From the IMG/VR virus record IMGVR_UViG_3300009187_000034, positions 1 through 48,320 of that record: a DNA stretch of 48,320 nucleotides, one strand, 5' to 3'. The notes under the pieces were generated by a model, which had not been told where the DNA came from, ran no database searches, and saw only the letters and a program-made list of their open reading frames with translations. The position numbers were made by a program, and so were the translations under genes. Within the stretch, counting starts at the first letter, position 1, and each line of letters opens with the position of its first letter. The DNA is from a virus. Shown here piece by piece: positions 27,685 through 35,629 of the stretch.

Positions 27685-29244
27685 TTACGAATTAATTTCC
27701 TCCTTGTATAAGTTCAAGAGTATGTCGTGCCCTGCAACACGTTTCTCTAGTTGCTTAAACATCTTCTTCTCAATTTCACTACCTTGCAAGTGTATCACCG
27801 TCACATTGGTGGACGTCTGACCAATACGATCTGCTCGAGCAATACATTGTAAATACGTCTCCACCGACATTACAGGACCATAAAATATCACAGTATCGGC
27901 GGCTGTGAGGGTTACACCATGCGATGCGGCTTGCGGTTGCACCACCAGTATGCGAGGCTCAGGCAAAGTTTGAAAGCGCTTAAATATATCGGTTCGTTTA
28001 TTAACTGATACATCGCCATGAATAACTTCGCTTGCTATGTTGTGCTTTAGTAAATAGGTTTGAATAGTTTCTATGCTATGTCTAAACGGCGCAAACACAA
28101 TTACCTTACGGCTAGTCTCTTCTAACACCTCAAGTAGCACGTTCAAACGTGGCATACAGTCGAACTCAACAACCTCGTGGTCATCTGTATACGCCGCACC
28201 AGCAGAGATTTGTAGCAACTTACTTACACCAGCCGCCGCATTAACTGCGGTGATTGTCTCGCCCGATGCTTGCATAACCATGCGGTCTTTGAGCATGCGG
28301 TAGTACTTAACTTGTTGAGGCGTAAGGGGAATTTCTCGTGTTTCTGTAAGTACAGGGGGTAGGTCAGTACACTCTTCTTTTGTATAACGTATTGCTGGTT
28401 GAAGAGCATCGTATACCGCTTGCGCCGCACCTGACTTTGGCACCCACTTAAATTTAGTTAGCTTAGCCATTACCTTGTCACGCCATGCAGTAGCAAATTT
28501 CGGCACACCTGAAGGATTCACTAGCTTAGCCAAACCATAGGCGTCCACAGGCGATTGTGCGGAAGGCGTACCCGTCATCATCCACAGCATAGTGTCAGGC
28601 TTTAAAATTTTGTTGAGTGACTTCCAGCGCTTCGTTGATGGATTCTTGTATGCGTTTGCTTCGTCCACAATAACTAGATCGAACTTGCCGTTGGCAATGA
28701 CTTCTTCAGCAATTAAATTCAAGCCATCATAGTTCACCACAACGAATTCGTAATTGCCTTGTACCATTTCAACACGTCTTGATGCTTGTACATGGTGCGC
28801 CGCAACAACTGAACGATGAATAACACTCTTACCAATACTGCTTACCCAAGCATCGTGCATGATGGATAGCGGACACAGAATTAAACAACGGCGTACATGC
28901 CCTAAAGCCATCAAGTAATCAGCCGCCCATAATGCGGAGAAAGTTTTGCCAGTTCCGGGGTCGTTAAATACAAACGCTCTGCGGTTCATTGTCAAGAAAG
29001 ATGCCGTATCTATCTGATGTGCAAAGGGTTTATGACGACCGGGCCAACTGTATTTAGCTTCAATGGGTGATGGCGTATTCTTAACACCTAGGTTGCGGAG
29101 CACACGCACTTCATCTAATCCCCAGTACACCGCTACTTCAAACGTGCCGTTGTCTTCGCTAACAACTTTGCTTCTTGGTATGATGCTGTACTTAGATGGG
29201 TTGCGTGTCTTAAACAGCAACGCTTTGTTTTCTATGATCTGCAT
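27685..29244 (-). CDS. SNF2-family superfamily 2 helicase/translocase
   Basis: 519 residues, both RecA-like lobes. Motif I FNDPGTGKT with Lys100, motif Ia LILCPLSI, motif II VDEAN (Asp194, Glu195; DEAN rather than DEAH), motif III MTGTP (223-227), motif IV region VIVFAPFRHS, motif V-VI HGVTLTAADTVIF and QCIARADRIGQ (466-476). Compact phage SNF2 enzymes move on duplex DNA in replication or recombination and often occur with VRR-NUC nucleases, one of which is encoded 5 kb upstream in this operon. Overlaps the next upstream gene by one base (TAATG). Confidence 0.88.
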   Translation of the reverse strand: MQIIENKALLFKTRNPSKYSIIPRSKVVSEDNGTFEVAVYWGLDEVRVLRNLGVKNTPSPIEAKYSWPGRHKPFAHQIDTASFLTMNRRAFVFNDPGTGKTFSALWAADYLMALGHVRRCLILCPLSIMHDAWVSSIGKSVIHRSVVAAHHVQASRRVEMVQGNYEFVVVNYDGLNLIAEEVIANGKFDLVIVDEANAYKNPSTKRWKSLNKILKPDTMLWMMTGTPSAQSPVDAYGLAKLVNPSGVPKFATAWRDKVMAKLTKFKWVPKSGAAQAVYDALQPAIRYTKEECTDLPPVLTETREIPLTPQQVKYYRMLKDRMVMQASGETITAVNAAAGVSKLLQISAGAAYTDDHEVVEFDCMPRLNVLLEVLEETSRKVIVFAPFRHSIETIQTYLLKHNIASEVIHGDVSVNKRTDIFKRFQTLPEPRILVVQPQAASHGVTLTAADTVIFYGPVMSVETYLQCIARADRIGQTSTNVTVIHLQGSEIEKKMFKQLEKRVAGHDILLNLYKEEINS

Positions 29245-29609
29245 TATTCAATAATCCTATACACAGCGTCGTATTGATTAGCTAGGTTGTGCTTCTCCAG
29301 CCTACTAGCACCCGTTAAGCGAATCAAAGCTAACCGCCAAAAGTCCTCTTCTCTGAATTTGGCTTCGCTAACCCACTCTCCTCCCCAACGCATTGTCCAC
29401 ATGTCAATCAACGCAGATAGCGGAGCCCTCATAGCTTCGTGTTGTAGGTCTTCTTCGTTTAGAGTTTTAATTCCTCTAGCACCTGCCCGTTGTGCTTTTA
29501 GCAGTACTTCTTCTAGTGTTTCTTGTTTTGTTTGTGACCCTATCAGCGCTATCTGATGCACTCTTTGGTGCTCTAGTGCGTTAGCGTAGTCCTCGTCTGA
29601 TATTCCCAT
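29244..29609 (-). CDS. Hypothetical helical protein
   Basis: 121 residues, mainly helical and charged: QETLEEVLLKAQRAGARGIK, then a Trp-rich DMWTMRWGGEWVSEAKFREEDFW segment and a C-terminal helix. It shares single-base stop/start overlaps with the SNF2 gene downstream and the HNH gene upstream, so it is translated with DNA-processing enzymes. No family recognised. Confidence 0.6.
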   Translation of the reverse strand: MGISDEDYANALEHQRVHQIALIGSQTKQETLEEVLLKAQRAGARGIKTLNEEDLQHEAMRAPLSALIDMWTMRWGGEWVSEAKFREEDFWRLALIRLTGASRLEKHNLANQYDAVYRIIE

Positions 29610-29866
29610 TACTTGATTGCCCCCTTGGATGTACGTTTGTACGAGCGGTTCTTGCTAGCTGGTATGGCTTTTAGATTAGAACGTGTTGTTGTACCGCCCT
29701 TGCTTAGTGGCTTCTTGTGGTCAACGTCCATGCCGTCACCCTTGTGTACCACACCTTCACGCTCTAACATACGGCGTGCTTTGTTGCGCTGAGCACGTTT
29801 CTTCTTTACTTTCTCTGTGCCATCGTATGTTGCGTATTCTTGTGCGTAGTTGCGTTTCGTTGCCAT
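29609..29866 (-). CDS. HNH endonuclease-like protein
   Basis: 85 residues. Basic N-terminal helix (KVKKKRAQRNKARRMLE), then MDVDHKKPLSKGG and SNLKAIPASKNRSYKR, the beta-beta-alpha metal core of small phage HNH proteins (His of VDHKK, Asn of SNL, Asn of SKN). The zinc-binding cysteines of larger HNH enzymes are absent, normal for this short subgroup. Likely DNA nicking or cutting in replication or packaging. Sits in the recombination/replication gene group. Confidence 0.75.
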   Translation of the reverse strand: MATKRNYAQEYATYDGTEKVKKKRAQRNKARRMLEREGVVHKGDGMDVDHKKPLSKGGTTTRSNLKAIPASKNRSYKRTSKGAIK

Positions 29867-29874
29867 GATTGTCC

Positions 29875-30540
29875 TTAGTGCTTGGGGTTAAATTCACAAC
29901 CCTTCACTTGGCACCATCCGCATAGCGGTGTGCTGGTCGGGTTCCAAATGTCATTATCGTAGGATGCTGCCAGTTTTGCTACCCTCTCCCTGTATAGCTG
30001 CCAATGGAAATCCTTCTCTTCTACGGTCATCGTTTGCGTGACCATCGTGTTCTTGACAACAAACAGCAGAGCAGAATTAACTTGGCGTATGTGGGGGAAG
30101 TGGGCAAACACCATCAAAGACATTAGGGTTAGCTGATCTCGGTCGGGGTACTTGTTGTTGCCTGTCTTGTAGTCCACCACCCTAGCCTTAAACCCATCGT
30201 CATCAATGATCAGTAAGTCAGCAATACCACGAACCCATACGTCAGGTGAATCAAAGGCACAGGGTTGTAAGTCTTCAGTCAGCCCCATCTCGTGCTCAGT
30301 TAGTTTGCGCCCTGTCTTTTTGAGTAGTGCGTCCAGCGTGGGCTTCATAAATTCGTGCTCGGGGGGTAGGGGTGTGCCGTCCTTGATATAGTGTTCAGCA
30401 GACTCGTGCACTTGCTTGCCATATATGGTGTGAACTGTGTCAGTAAACGGGTAGTTCTTCAGCACCTTTACTTCGTGGAAACGTCTTGCACAGCCCTCGT
30501 AGTCCTTAAGTCCTGAGTGCGACCATTTAAATTTAGGCAT
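29875..30540 (-). CDS. PD-(D/E)XK exonuclease with 4Fe-4S cysteines (Cas4/RecB-like)
   Basis: 221 residues from MPKFKW; a longer frame exists to 30684 but would swallow most of the upstream gene, and the chosen start gives an 8-nt overlap instead. Motifs: Cys17 (YEGCARRF), HESAEH with His45, RGIADLLIIDD with Asp108, VVDYKTG with Asp123 and Lys125, a Gln motif at DQLTL, and C-terminal CGWCQVKGC (Cys207, 210, 215). One N-terminal plus three C-terminal cysteines is the iron-sulphur arrangement of Cas4/AddB nucleases. Probably a DNA end-processing exonuclease serving recombination next to the polymerase; no CRISPR genes are present. Confidence 0.85.
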   Translation of the reverse strand: MPKFKWSHSGLKDYEGCARRFHEVKVLKNYPFTDTVHTIYGKQVHESAEHYIKDGTPLPPEHEFMKPTLDALLKKTGRKLTEHEMGLTEDLQPCAFDSPDVWVRGIADLLIIDDDGFKARVVDYKTGNNKYPDRDQLTLMSLMVFAHFPHIRQVNSALLFVVKNTMVTQTMTVEEKDFHWQLYRERVAKLAASYDNDIWNPTSTPLCGWCQVKGCEFNPKH

Positions 30541-30748
30541 TGTGTTTAGTCCAGTAGTTAAATGCTTTGCGGATTGCTTCGTACTCGGTGTCTGCGGTAA
30601 AAAGATGGGATTGTGGATTATCGGGGGCATAAAGGTGAATGCTTGTGTATTCCTTATTGATGTCTTCACCAACCACATACCCATTCAGCTTCATCATATC
30701 AATCATGGTCTGCTCTTCAGCACTCCAGCGTGGCTCGTAGTAACCCAT
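30533..30748 (-). CDS. Small hypothetical protein
   Basis: 71 residues: YYEPRWSAEEQTMIDMMKLNG, then SIHLYAPDNPQSHLFTADT and EYEAIRKAFNYWTKHNA, an alpha-beta-beta-alpha pattern. Start overlaps the HExxH gene stop by one base (TAATG), and its end overlaps the nuclease start. No family recognised. Confidence 0.6.
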   Translation of the reverse strand: MGYYEPRWSAEEQTMIDMMKLNGYVVGEDINKEYTSIHLYAPDNPQSHLFTADTEYEAIRKAFNYWTKHNA

Positions 30749-31053
30749 TAGAATTTCGCAGTCTTAATAGCTTGGTCTAGGCGATCGGAGAACTCAGTAA
30801 CAAACTTCTCATTGTGGGTCAGCGTACAGCCCATGTCGTACAAGATTGCGTGAGTAAGCTCGTGCCAAAACGTGTTAGCGCGTTCGTGTGTATCGTACAC
30901 ATAACCCCGAAGTGGGTTGCCCTTGGCTATGGTAATGGTGTGAGTTTCCTCGTCAAAAGACCCATGACATACGGTGTTTCCTACAACTACACTTTTTTTC
31001 GTGCATATCTGGTGGGGGGTATTACCTATGACAACTTCTTTTGGTATCTTCAT
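30748..31053 (-). CDS. Small zinc-metallopeptidase-like protein (HExxH)
   Basis: 101 residues with two N-terminal beta strands (GNTVCHGSFDEETHTITIAKG) followed by NTFWHELTHAILYDMG, a textbook HExxH helix, and a helical end. This strand-then-HExxH layout recalls SprT-like and ImmA/IrrE-like minimal peptidase folds. The third zinc ligand is not certain (a Glu in HNEKFVTEF could serve). ATGA overlap with the DNA polymerase gene. It might process a repressor or a DNA-protein complex; that is inference only. Confidence 0.65.
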   Translation of the reverse strand: MKIPKEVVIGNTPHQICTKKSVVVGNTVCHGSFDEETHTITIAKGNPLRGYVYDTHERANTFWHELTHAILYDMGCTLTHNEKFVTEFSDRLDQAIKTAKF

Positions 31054-33035
31054 TTAGCTTCTCCATATCGTTTGTTGCATCCTGTTTCGGCATCTAGTGG
31101 TATGCCGGGCATGTACGAGGGGTCTTTAACCATCTGCTCCAAAACCCATTGCTCAGCTTCTTTGGCTTCGTCTTCGGGTACTAGGCACACAACCTCATCG
31201 TGCACAGTCAATACGCAGGAATACCTCTTCTGTATCCTGAGCATGCCATCCGTCATCACACATCTTGCTATTGCTTGTACTACGTTCTCTACAATCTTAC
31301 CGCCATACAGCTTGCGCCTAGACTTCTCATCGACGCCATAAACCCACTGAATACGCCCTTTGTTATCGGCTTCTCCAGTCAAAGCAGGGTACTTTAAAGC
31401 AAGTCCACTAGGTAATAGTATACGCTCTTTGTCAAAAGTTAGGCATTTATGTACATAGGGTTTACCCTGATACATACTATTTCTCACCAACGAGTTGCAC
31501 AGCTCCCATAGATCGACCACAGGGCTAGCGGCTTCTCGGTATTTATCAATGATTTTCTTGGCGGCAAGACAATGTATCAGCAATTCTTTCTCCGAACAGG
31601 TATGCGGTATGGCACGCATCATTTCCATGTTCTTCTCCCAACCAATGAAATCATTTACATCTTGCGTAGTTACACCCAACTGCTTGGCAAACGCTTTGTC
31701 GTACATGGTAGGTGGCGCACCTAGAAAGCCTGTAAGTAGTTGTGCAGAGAAGCTAGCCCAACCCATGCCGTAACCACAACCTAGTAGTGCCGACTTAGCG
31801 CTTTGCCTGAGATCGGGGTGGGAATTTTTTGTGAGTGTAGGGATGTCGAACATCTGAGCGCCGAACGACGCATAGGCGTCTTTACCCGATGAGAAGATCT
31901 CAAGAAGCGCTTGATAGTCGGCGAGATAAGCCAAGACCCGAGGCTCGATTTGTGAGAGGTCACAGACCACCAAGGTATAACCTTTCGGGGCTTGGATAGC
32001 TTTACGTAGGAAAGACCCTCGTTTGAGGTTTTGCAGATTAAGCCCCGAACCCTTTGACGCTGACCAACGACCTGTGTGTGCGCCGTAGTAGTTGAGCGGG
32101 ACAGGAAGCGTACCTCGTTGTGATATATCAACGAATCTCTGCGCTCTTGTGCGTTCAAGCGTTGATTTAACTTTGAGCCTTGCTTCGCACAGTAGGGCAA
32201 CATCCTCGTTATCGCTGTTAAGTAACGCTTGGAAGAGTGCGTCGTTTTTAGCAAACGCAAAAGCTTCTTTATTGGTCGTTTTACTGATTTTCTTTGGAGG
32301 CACGACCCCAAGTTCAGTAAGTACTCTAGCAAACTGGTCATTACTAGCAAGCGCCGTTTCGTCAACGTTAATTTTTGCAAGTAATGCTTCACGTTTTTGC
32401 TTCTCATCTTTAATCGCTTCACTTAACATCTCCTCGTCTAGTTCTAATACAGGGTTAGTAAACATCTTGAGCGTCATGTCAATCAACTTAAGCTCTTTCA
32501 ACGGAAAGCCACCATCAACTTCCATCATTAGGTTCTCAAAGATACTTTCGCATAGCACAACGTCGTGTGCACAGTAGGCGGCTAACTCTTGCTCGACTTC
32601 ATACGGCAACTCACTCATACCATTGGTGCTGTGTACTGCGTTGCCCTTTGGTGGTAGCCCATACACCTCAGCTAGTTTCATTAGGCTGTTGCCTACTTCC
32701 ACACCCCTAAGAGCACGAGCCATAGATAGAGAGTCAAAAATAAAGCAAGGACTCGCCCCATAAACCCAGCTAAGGATTGAAATATCGAACTGCGCATTAT
32801 GCGCAAGCACCGCCGTCCGGCTCCAATCAACCGAGTTAACCCAGTTTTGTAAGTCATCATGTGATACCCATTGTGGTGGTACATCTACGTCTAGTTGTTT
32901 AAAGCACAAGCCAAAGGCTTTGAAGCGAGGATCTCTGACGTACTCTTCTGTCGTCATCTTAGATAGCGTGTACTCCTTGCTATCCCACCTCGTCTCGAAG
33001 TCAATGACAAGTATCTTGTCGAATGGTGCGCTCAT
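31050..33035 (-). CDS. DNA polymerase, family A, with 3'-5' exonuclease
   Basis: 661 residues. Proofreading exonuclease: IDFETRW (Asp12, Glu14), LAHNAQFDI, and YCAHDVVL supply the DEDDy residues. Polymerase: YGAHTGRWSASKGSGLNLQN, motif A DLSQIEPRVLA with Asp359, a helix O-like region with LGCGYGMGW, and motif C TVHDEVV with His612, Asp613, Glu614. No 5'-3' exonuclease domain, as usual for phage PolA types. It is the replicative polymerase, co-encoded with primase-helicase, SSB and nucleases. ATGA overlaps at both ends show translational coupling. Confidence 0.95.
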   Translation of the reverse strand: MSAPFDKILVIDFETRWDSKEYTLSKMTTEEYVRDPRFKAFGLCFKQLDVDVPPQWVSHDDLQNWVNSVDWSRTAVLAHNAQFDISILSWVYGASPCFIFDSLSMARALRGVEVGNSLMKLAEVYGLPPKGNAVHSTNGMSELPYEVEQELAAYCAHDVVLCESIFENLMMEVDGGFPLKELKLIDMTLKMFTNPVLELDEEMLSEAIKDEKQKREALLAKINVDETALASNDQFARVLTELGVVPPKKISKTTNKEAFAFAKNDALFQALLNSDNEDVALLCEARLKVKSTLERTRAQRFVDISQRGTLPVPLNYYGAHTGRWSASKGSGLNLQNLKRGSFLRKAIQAPKGYTLVVCDLSQIEPRVLAYLADYQALLEIFSSGKDAYASFGAQMFDIPTLTKNSHPDLRQSAKSALLGCGYGMGWASFSAQLLTGFLGAPPTMYDKAFAKQLGVTTQDVNDFIGWEKNMEMMRAIPHTCSEKELLIHCLAAKKIIDKYREAASPVVDLWELCNSLVRNSMYQGKPYVHKCLTFDKERILLPSGLALKYPALTGEADNKGRIQWVYGVDEKSRRKLYGGKIVENVVQAIARCVMTDGMLRIQKRYSCVLTVHDEVVCLVPEDEAKEAEQWVLEQMVKDPSYMPGIPLDAETGCNKRYGEAK

Positions 33036-33772
33036 GTTCTTACCAACTGTCCTGTAAAGCTATACGTGCCGTTGTGTTCTAGTTGTACCCAAGGTGCCGC
33101 CCAAACTCTAAAGCCTGCCTTGCGTGCGATCTTACAGAAGTGATAGTCCTCAGATAACAAGCGACCACCTGACTCTTCGTCAATACTTGTTGCAAAGAAC
33201 TCTTTAATAAACTTTGGCTTGTACTCATCCGTTGCACGCCACATGTCGTTCTTATACTCAGGCACTAGTGGGGCTAACTTCTCAAACACCTCACGTTTAA
33301 TTAGCATAAAGCCTGTGCCACCGTTTTCAATCTCCATTGGTTCATACAACATACCTTCTTGATGTAGCGCACCGCCTACTAAGTTAACTACAAACGCTCC
33401 TGTATGTAAGTGGAGTTCTTGCATAGGCACGCCAGCTTTGACTGCTTCTTCTACCTTGGGCCAATTAATTTCTTTCTTAGGATAGATACCACAGATGATG
33501 TCTTTGTCAGCTTCAACCATAGTTGGAACATCCTCGGGGTTAAAGCCAATGTCTGCATCAATAAACATCAAGTGTGTGCAATCAGTATCCAAGAAGTCGT
33601 ACGCTAAACTGTTGCGCCCTCGTGTGATAAGTGATTCGTTGGTCATGTATGCGTACCTAAATGACATTTGTTTACTGCTCATAGCCGATGCCATTTGAAT
33701 CATGCCGACTGTGTACGTCCCATTACACACACCACCATACATAGGTGTTGCTACAAGTAAGTTAGCTTTCAT
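33032..33772 (-). CDS. Glycosyltransferase-like protein (GT-A fold)
   Basis: 246 residues. Opens LLVATPMYGG, typical of a GT-A nucleotide-sugar site; HLMFIDADIGF carries the metal-binding DxD (Asp72, Asp74), followed by DKDIICGIYPKK and GGTGFMLIKREVF; the end has LLSEDYHFCKIARKAGF, the usual acceptor-side ED motif. It would transfer a sugar to DNA, host surface glycan or protein; the substrate cannot be told. Lying between polymerase and small early genes (ATGA overlaps both sides), DNA modification is possible, but no base hydroxylase is visible in the window. Confidence 0.72.
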   Translation of the reverse strand: MKANLLVATPMYGGVCNGTYTVGMIQMASAMSSKQMSFRYAYMTNESLITRGRNSLAYDFLDTDCTHLMFIDADIGFNPEDVPTMVEADKDIICGIYPKKEINWPKVEEAVKAGVPMQELHLHTGAFVVNLVGGALHQEGMLYEPMEIENGGTGFMLIKREVFEKLAPLVPEYKNDMWRATDEYKPKFIKEFFATSIDEESGGRLLSEDYHFCKIARKAGFRVWAAPWVQLEHNGTYSFTGQLVRT

Positions 33773-33969
33773 TTCTTTTCTTTCTTTGCTGTTAGTTTTT
33801 TACGTAGCTTGATACCAGCTTGAGCGTTTTTGTTTTGCTCGATGACCTGCGTAATCACCGCCAGTATTCCCTCTTGTACTAAAAACTCCAAACCTTCTTT
33901 ATCAAAGTTAACAATAGCGTCTGCTGACCCATTTTTATTTTCTTTAACTACCTTTAATGTAATTTCCAT
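33769..33969 (-). CDS. Small hypothetical protein
   Basis: 66 residues from MEITLKVVKEN; this start is preferred because GGGAG lies upstream and it overlaps the preceding stop by one base (TAATG). Beta N-terminus, a middle LVQEGILAVITQVIEQN helix, and a Lys-rich tail (KLRKKLTAKKEKK). Unknown function. Confidence 0.55.
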   Translation of the reverse strand: MEITLKVVKENKNGSADAIVNFDKEGLEFLVQEGILAVITQVIEQNKNAQAGIKLRKKLTAKKEKK

Positions 33970-34151
33970 TATTTGCCACTCCCGATAATGCCCGGTGTCC
34001 ACACGCTTGGTATTTCTCTAAACGCTTCAAGGCGCTTGATGAATGGGTGTGGTGTTGGTACGTATGGTTTGAAGTTGTTGCCTGTGCGTGATTGTGCGAT
34101 GGCAAACTCGTTTGGTTTTGCTTTGTATGTTTCAAATTTAGCTGGTTTCAT
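33969..34151 (-). CDS. Small hypothetical protein
   Basis: 60 residues, basic and Pro-rich: KPAKFETYKAKPNEFAIAQS, PYVPTPHPFIKRLEAFREIP. ATGA overlap with the upstream gene. No family recognised. Confidence 0.5.
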   Translation of the reverse strand: MKPAKFETYKAKPNEFAIAQSRTGNNFKPYVPTPHPFIKRLEAFREIPSVWTPGIIGSGK

Positions 34152-34387
34152 TGTAAAGTCCTGTTCTTGATTAGATTTTTAATGCGATCACTTACTTCTG
34201 CGGCGGTTTCTAGTAGTAGCATTGGTAACTCCATCTCATCCATATTCAACCCATATACCTTGACGGTTTCTGTTTCGTTGTTGACTATGATTACTGCGGC
34301 TGAGTGAATTGCGTTATCTACTGTGCATAGGTTTAACTGCTGTTGCACTTCGTCATATGCTTGCTCCTTGGTTCGGTCTTTAATCAT
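34148..34387 (-). CDS. Small hypothetical protein
   Basis: 79 residues, alpha/beta: helix EQAYDEVQQQLNL, strands HSAAVIIVNNETETVKVYG, helix EVSDRIKNLIKN. Starts at the ATGA overlap with the VRR-NUC gene, so likely made with it. Unknown function. Confidence 0.55.
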   Translation of the reverse strand: MIKDRTKEQAYDEVQQQLNLCTVDNAIHSAAVIIVNNETETVKVYGLNMDEMELPMLLLETAAEVSDRIKNLIKNRTLQ

Positions 34388-34686
34388 GGCATTAGCCCTT
34401 TATCAATGATGTCGAATACTTCTTGTACGTCGGCAATGTTATCTTCGTTTACTACCCTAACAAACCCCTGTGTCTGCCTGATCTTGTCCATCTCTGCCTC
34501 TTGTAATGCGGTTGGCTTGTTACTGCCAGCTTTACACTCAATAGCAACGAACATACCCCGATAACAACACACAATATCAGGAACCCCACTACGCCCATAG
34601 CCACCAGTAGCAGGGAAAAAATAGTAAGCACCGTTCTTTTTAATAACATCGACAACTTTTTTTTTAACTTTGGCTTCGGGTGTCAT
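34384..34686 (-). CDS. VRR-NUC domain nuclease
   Basis: 100 residues, one complete VRR-NUC (PD-(D/E)XK) domain: helix KVKKKVVDVIKKNG, RSGVPDIVCCYRG with Asp37, FVAIECKAG with Glu50 and Lys52, then the helix TALQEAEMDKIRQTQG and strand FVRVVN. Standalone phage VRR-NUC proteins are proposed Holliday-junction or flap nucleases and commonly accompany SNF2 helicases, as in this operon. AAGGA site before the ATG. Confidence 0.88.
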   Translation of the reverse strand: MTPEAKVKKKVVDVIKKNGAYYFFPATGGYGRSGVPDIVCCYRGMFVAIECKAGSNKPTALQEAEMDKIRQTQGFVRVVNEDNIADVQEVFDIIDKGLMP

Positions 34687-34867
34687 AGCGTTTCCTTACC
34701 TCGTCAAGACGTTGCAGACAGATTACGATTTTATTTAGTTGTTGGTTAAGAATCTGTTGATCGCCAACTTGATACGACTTGAGCGCAACAATAACCTCAG
34801 CTTCAAGGTTACATAGTGCGGCGTTCTCACGCATCATCAATAGAACTTCACCTTCCGACATGGGCAT
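34664..34867 (-). CDS. Small helical protein, unknown
   Basis: 67 residues, almost all helical (LLMMRENAALCNLEAEVIVALK and QQLNKIVICLQRLDEVRK), a possible dimeric coiled coil. Has AAAGGAG 7 nt before the ATG. Overlaps the VRR-NUC start by 23 nt and the winged-HTH end by 20 nt, both larger than usual, but the strong ribosome-binding site supports it. Confidence 0.55.
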   Translation of the reverse strand: MPMSEGEVLLMMRENAALCNLEAEVIVALKSYQVGDQQILNQQLNKIVICLQRLDEVRKRYDTRSQS

Positions 34868-35150
34868 CTTTAATCTCCTTTAAAAACGATTGACCTTTAG
34901 CGCCGACAAAAAGATCTACACCCCGTCTGTCGTCTCTGTCTTGTTTCTCAAGCACAAACTTCTTGGCAATGAGTTTGTGTAAGTACTTGTGCGTGGTGGC
35001 TGGTGACATAACTGCTTGTGCTTCAGCTATCTTCAGTACTGACATTGTACCTAGCGGTGCTTCTGCATTAACCATGCCTAGTACATACTCTTCTTGCCAC
35101 GATATTTTGTGGCGGTTTCGTACTACTTGTGTATCGTATGCGTTACTCAT
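34848..35150 (-). CDS. MarR-like winged helix-turn-helix protein
   Basis: 100 residues from MSNAYDT (AAAGGAG 7 nt upstream decides the start over a longer frame to 35186). Helix SWQEEYVLGMVNAE, HTH TMSVLKIAEAQAVMSPATTHKYLHKLIAKKFV, and wing KQDRDDRRGVDLFVGAKGQ, the arrangement of MarR-type winged HTH domains. A small phage transcription regulator, target unknown; candidate binders for the dyad sites elsewhere in this window include this protein. Confidence 0.72.
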   Translation of the reverse strand: MSNAYDTQVVRNRHKISWQEEYVLGMVNAEAPLGTMSVLKIAEAQAVMSPATTHKYLHKLIAKKFVLEKQDRDDRRGVDLFVGAKGQSFLKEIKDAHVGR

Positions 35151-35436
35151 CTTCTTGCTCCTTTGGTTCTTCATCACACCTTTCAATTAGTGCGGCATAG
35201 CCACACATATCTACTAAGTTATCTCTATGGTCGGGGTCGTTGGCAAACCTAGCCACCTTAACTAACACCATCATTGCGGCAACATCTTTTGGTGTGATGG
35301 TTGAGTCTAAGTGCTTACGTGCATTTAAATACGCATCCCACATCACAGCTATGGTTTGCAAGTTCTTAGCTGGATGACCATACGTCTTCTCTCTGTCGCC
35401 ATAGATAAGAGCATTAGCTTCTTTTAATACGCTCAT
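35143..35436 (-). CDS. DUF6378-like phage protein
   Basis: 97 residues. ALIYGDREKTYGHPAKN then LQTIAVMWDAYLN, TPKDVAAMMVLVKVARFAND and HRDNLVDMCGYAAL match the conserved motifs of DUF6378 (GDRxxxYGxP...W...DVAxMMxLxKxAR...D...DxxGYAAL). These look like the all-alpha MazG-type nucleotide-pyrophosphatase pattern in general layout, but biochemical function is not established. Acidic tail EEPKEQEDE. Confidence 0.75.
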   Translation of the reverse strand: MSVLKEANALIYGDREKTYGHPAKNLQTIAVMWDAYLNARKHLDSTITPKDVAAMMVLVKVARFANDPDHRDNLVDMCGYAALIERCDEEPKEQEDE

Positions 35437-35437
35437 A

Positions 35438-35629
35438 CTACTTCTCCAAAAAAGGTATGCTTGGTGTTTGCTTTGTCAGTGCGTAGTAATCTAATTGCAC
35501 CTTAGCGGAGTTAATCATCTTGCCTGCGATGTTGGCTAACTCAGCCGCATCTGTGTGCTTGACGGTACCACCACGTAGATCACTAAACACTTGTGACAAC
35601 TGCTCTCTTAACTCAGTTACATTTTTCAT
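35438..35629 (-). CDS. Small conserved-looking phage protein
   Basis: 63 residues: helix NVTELREQLSQVFSDLRGG, helix DAAELANIAGKMINSAKVQLDYYAL. This two-helix type with GKMINSAKVQLxY is frequent among phage early genes, function unknown. ATGA overlap with the upstream gene. Confidence 0.6.
   Translation of the reverse strand: MKNVTELREQLSQVFSDLRGGTVKHTDAAELANIAGKMINSAKVQLDYYALTKQTPSIPFLEK

Noticed and set aside
30541-30684. Longer N-terminus of the Cas4-like nuclease
   Set aside because: It would cover most of a coupled upstream gene, and the nuclease fold begins at MPKFKW.
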